Of a DNA stretch of 64,000 nt, positions 61,508-64,000 are shown piece after piece. The DNA is taken from contig CAMRHE010000460.1 in assembly GCA_947044405.1 (NCBI GenBank), forward strand, positions 1,265,501 through 1,329,500. The letters run 5' to 3'. This DNA is from Leptodactylus fallax (Eukaryota > Chordata > Amphibia > Anura > Leptodactylidae). The position numbers and the translations under genes are program-made. Under the pieces are notes generated by a model, which saw nothing but the letters and a program-made list of their open reading frames with translations, was not told the DNA's origin and did not search any database. Every line of letters begins with the position of its first letter. Position 1 is the first letter of the stretch.

Positions 61508-61935
61508 CATCCTCCTCCTACTCCTCCTCATCCTCCTTCTCCTCATCCTCCTCCTCCTCATCATCATCATCCTCCTCATCCTCCTCCTTCTCCTCCTTAT
61601 TCTCCTCATCTTCCTCCTCCTCCTCGTGCTCCTCCTCCCTCCTCCTCTTCCTCATCCTCCTCTTCATCCTCCTCTTGCTCATCCTCCTCCTCCTTGTCCT
61701 CTTCCCCCTCTTCCTCCTCATCCTTCTCATCTTCCCCCTTCTCCTCCTCCTTCTCCTTTCCTTCTCCTCCTCATCCTCCCTCCTCCTTCTCCTCCTCTTC
61801 TTCATCCTCCTCCTCATCCTCCTCCTCCTCATCATCATCATCCTCCTTCTCGTCCTTCTCCTCCTCCTCCCTCCTCCTCATCATCCTCCTCCTCCTCTCT
61901 CCTCCTTCTCTTCCTCCTCCCCCTCCTCATCTTTT
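61508..61935. repeat. CCT/CTT/CAT-rich microsatellite within the Tc1 gene
   Basis: About 430 bp of imperfect (CCTCCT/CTTCTC/CATCAT) trinucleotides. It begins at AACCATCCTCCT and ends at CTCATCTTTTCATTTTCAGC, a point inside the former transposase reading frame. The strand asymmetry is extreme: almost all pyrimidine on the + strand apart from interspersed A in CAT. It yields Arg/Glu-rich or Pro/Ser-rich ORFs that are not genes. Confidence 0.93.
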
Positions 61936-62144
61936 CATTTTCAGCTTTTTTACAGATGGTGTTGTGTTTGCTTGAAGAATTTGCTGAAATTTCATTGATT
62001 CCATTCTTCCCTCTACCCGTGAAATGTTCCCCGTGCCATTGGCTACAACACAATCCCAAAGCATGATTGATCCACCCCCATGCTTAATGGTTGGAGAGAT
62101 GTTCTTATCCTGAAATTCTGTGCCCTTTCTTCTCCAGACATACC

Positions 62145-63335
62145 TGTGAAGGATCCGAGTCTTACCAGGGACCGCCCCTGGCATACCTAAGGTCGCTTCG
62201 ATTACCTCACACCCACTTTCCGTGAGTGAGGCGGGTAAACAGAGGATAATACGCAAGACGGGCCTTCTAAATTTTATATATTTATTAACCCCTAAATGGG
62301 TCGGCACTAGACACTTAACACATACATAGAATACATGCAGCGATTAACAAGCAGATACAAGTGAAAACGGCATAACACGGTACATAAAAATAAAAATTGG
62401 GATAAAAGAAAGAAAAGAATATATATTACCGACACCAGCTTGTGCAGGTATCTCTGACTTCCAATGGTTGTCAGGGCACTATCTTATGGGACGACCAGCA
62501 GCAGAGCACCTTAAGAGGGTAAAATGGCAGAAGACCTCTGGAAGAAGTAGTTAGTCCATTTCTCTGAGCCCATGTGGTAGGCTCAGAGCACAGGTCTTGG
62601 GCAAAGCACGTGTTGCTTACATGCAGGGACATCTCTTCCAGATTCACAAAATGGCCTCAAGTTTGGCTCCTTAGGCCGCATGGCAGTCACATGTTGGTCA
62701 CATGGCTGGCCTCTCCCACAGCTTGCCTCCAAGAAGCGTGCATCTCCAAATTCACCAGACAACAGACACTCGTTCAGCCTGGGCGAAGCCCTTTTGTCTC
62801 CCCTGGTCTCCTCCCTGAGTGAGGTCACCAGGGGGAGAAGCCCCGCCCCCTCTCTACATCTCTCAGAATAACTTTTTCCTGGCAAGATCCCCAATACATA
62901 GACTCCAAGTTCGACACTCCAGCTCCCTTTGGGTAAGGAGATCAGTGCCTGGACCTTTCCTGGACCTTGAACTGTGACATGCGTATATTCTGACCTGACG
63001 CATCTGGGTTCTTTATCGGATTGACTGTAAGATGTTCCCCAGACCAGATATTGGCATAAAACCATAATCCCTCTGATCTAATAATGGTGCCAGGGTGTCT
63101 GGCAACTACTGTATGACTGTATATGTGGATCGTTTGCATAAGATATCCTGTCTAAATGAACCCCCGCTGGGTTGGTGAGGGTTGCAGTCTTATGCAGATG
63201 AAGGCTTTTGACCAGATGGCTGATTGCTTCAGGGACAGGACAATAGTAGTTTGACCACATTCCATTTGCAGTATGTGCAGTATTATAGACCAATATTGAT
63301 ATCATAAGACCATACCTGCACCTAATATCATGACA
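62145..63335 (-). mobile_element. 1.19-kb solo LTR nested in Tc1 element B
   Basis: On the + strand it starts TGTGAAGGATCCGAG and ends ATATCATGACA. It is flanked by the perfect 5-bp duplication ATACC (62140-62144 and 63336-63340), and removing it rejoins Tc1 sequence. On the minus strand AATAAA (62286-62281) lies near the 3' end, so the LTR is in minus orientation. There are no internal genes. An LTR retrotransposon or endogenous-retrovirus-type family cannot be separated from the LTR alone. Confidence 0.85.
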
Positions 63336-64000
63336 ATACCTTTGATCATTGTGGCCACAGAGTTCTTCTATTTTAACCTCATCAGACCACAGGACTTGTT
63401 TCCAAAATGCATCATGCTTGTTTAAATGTTATTTTGCTGAATTTTCTGGTGAGCACGTAGGAGAGGTTTTCTTCTGATGACTCTTCCATGAAGGCCATAT
63501 TTGTGTAGGTATTGCTGAACAGTAGAACAATGTACCACAACTCTTCTTGAAGGTCTTTTGCAGTCAGGCCGGGGTTCTGATTTTCCCCTCTGGCAATCCT
63601 ACGAGCAGCTGTCTCTAAAATTTTTCTTGGTCTTCCAGACCTTATCTTGACCTTCGCTGTTCCTGGTAACTGAGAAAAGCATAACTTGAACACGTTTTGC
63701 TTATAGCCTTCTCCTGCTTTGTGGCCTCCACCATTTTCATTGTCATAGTGCTTGATAGGTGCTTAGAAGAACCCATGGCTGCTGTTTTTGGCACAAGGTT
63801 GGAGGAGGCGGCCAGGGATTTATAAAGCTGTAAAATTTGCCTTTTGGTAATGATCAGGAATGGCCATGAGTGTGAACCACTTTGGTACCGATCAGGTCTG
63901 GTCTTGAGCGTGAGCCCCTTTTGTACGGATTATCTACAATAAGGGGCAAGTTTGGTTTATTAGTCTCTGATTAAGTTCTGAAACTGATTGCAAAGTGAAT

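Larger units (their letters stand above)
61230..63776 (-). pseudogene. Broken Tc1 transposase gene of element B
   Basis: The ATG on the minus strand is at 63776-63774. The frame soon ends; the HTH/linker part resumes in 63693-63412. Catalytic sequence follows left of the LTR (62140-61930), and the final DDE motif region lies beyond the microsatellite (about 61430-61340), with an in-frame TGA after IIENL. At least one frameshift, one nonsense codon and two insertions inactivate it. It would have been a DD34E transposase of about 340 residues. Confidence 0.72.
61001..64000 (-). mobile_element. Tc1-like element B with nested insertions
   Basis: Terminus-like sequence CAAAAGTTTGGACACCCCTG begins near 61010. 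Transposase sequence follows on the minus strand in pieces. C-terminal part about 61430-61230: [15 protein letters not shown] then a TGA stop where Trp is expected. Central catalytic part 62140-61930: KHGGGSIMLWDCVVANGTG. N-terminal part 63776-63341: the HTH region with SGRPRKI and LTAKDLQEEL, frameshifted near 63695. The pieces are separated by a CCT-rich microsatellite and a solo LTR. The element runs off the right edge. It is dead. Confidence 0.78.

Noticed and set aside
61518..61841. Arg/Glu/Lys-rich ORF on the minus strand
   Set aside because: Translation of the CCT-rich microsatellite inside a dead Tc1 gene.

Overview
This is vertebrate nuclear DNA, almost certainly from a frog (Anura, probably a large-genome neobatrachian). 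The evidence is three intronless-ORF vertebrate receptor genes, amphibian-style hAT, Harbinger, Kolobok, Tc1 and Penelope elements, solo LTRs, and tandem arrays that together fill roughly half of the 64 kb. There is no bacterial-style gene organisation, CRISPR array, tRNA or rRNA. Long ORFs inside the arrays are artefacts of repeat periods divisible by three and are not annotated as genes.

Layout: 1-6275 is a 66-bp minisatellite. 6645-11064 is a 33-bp array split by a 2.8-kb hAT element (6925-9766), which itself carries a 31-bp array. 11065-14261 is sparse DNA with one 281-bp hAT MITE. 14262-15263 is a Mas-related-type GPCR with its own poly(A) signal, followed by a 97-bp array (15412-17246). 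17250-19050 holds retroelement debris and a near-perfect 300-bp palindrome. 19048-19815 is a TTAA-flanked Kolobok-like element with a 22-bp array inside. 21017-30563 is a TAA-flanked Harbinger-like element whose interior is a 9-kb array of a 20-bp unit. 31448-31979 is a solo LTR. 32797-33744 is a second Mas-related-type GPCR. 34667-37044 is a second composite hAT containing another solo LTR. 37536-38415 is a broken Penelope-like element. 40196-48808 is a 35-bp array interrupted twice by copies of one TA-flanked pogo-like element. 51750-52112 is a dead Tc1/mariner transposase. 52960-53815 is a 15/45-bp array, followed directly by an olfactory receptor gene (53946-54884) and a 36-bp array (55028-59027). 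60309-64000 is a nest of Tc1-like elements holding a CCT-rich microsatellite and a 1.2-kb solo LTR.

The three receptor genes all lie on the + strand. Each has a single coding exon preceded by a good splice acceptor, the usual design for amphibian MRGPR-like and olfactory receptors with non-coding upstream exons. They are chemosensory or sensory-type receptors and do not form an operon or pathway.

The most interesting theme is that tandem arrays sit inside terminal-inverted-repeat transposons. In the Harbinger-like and Kolobok-like elements the array unit can be traced to one arm of the element's own palindrome. A second theme is a palindromic, CpG-rich module with outward-facing splice-donor-like sites, found four times inside elements with different termini and usually beside the same 31-bp array.
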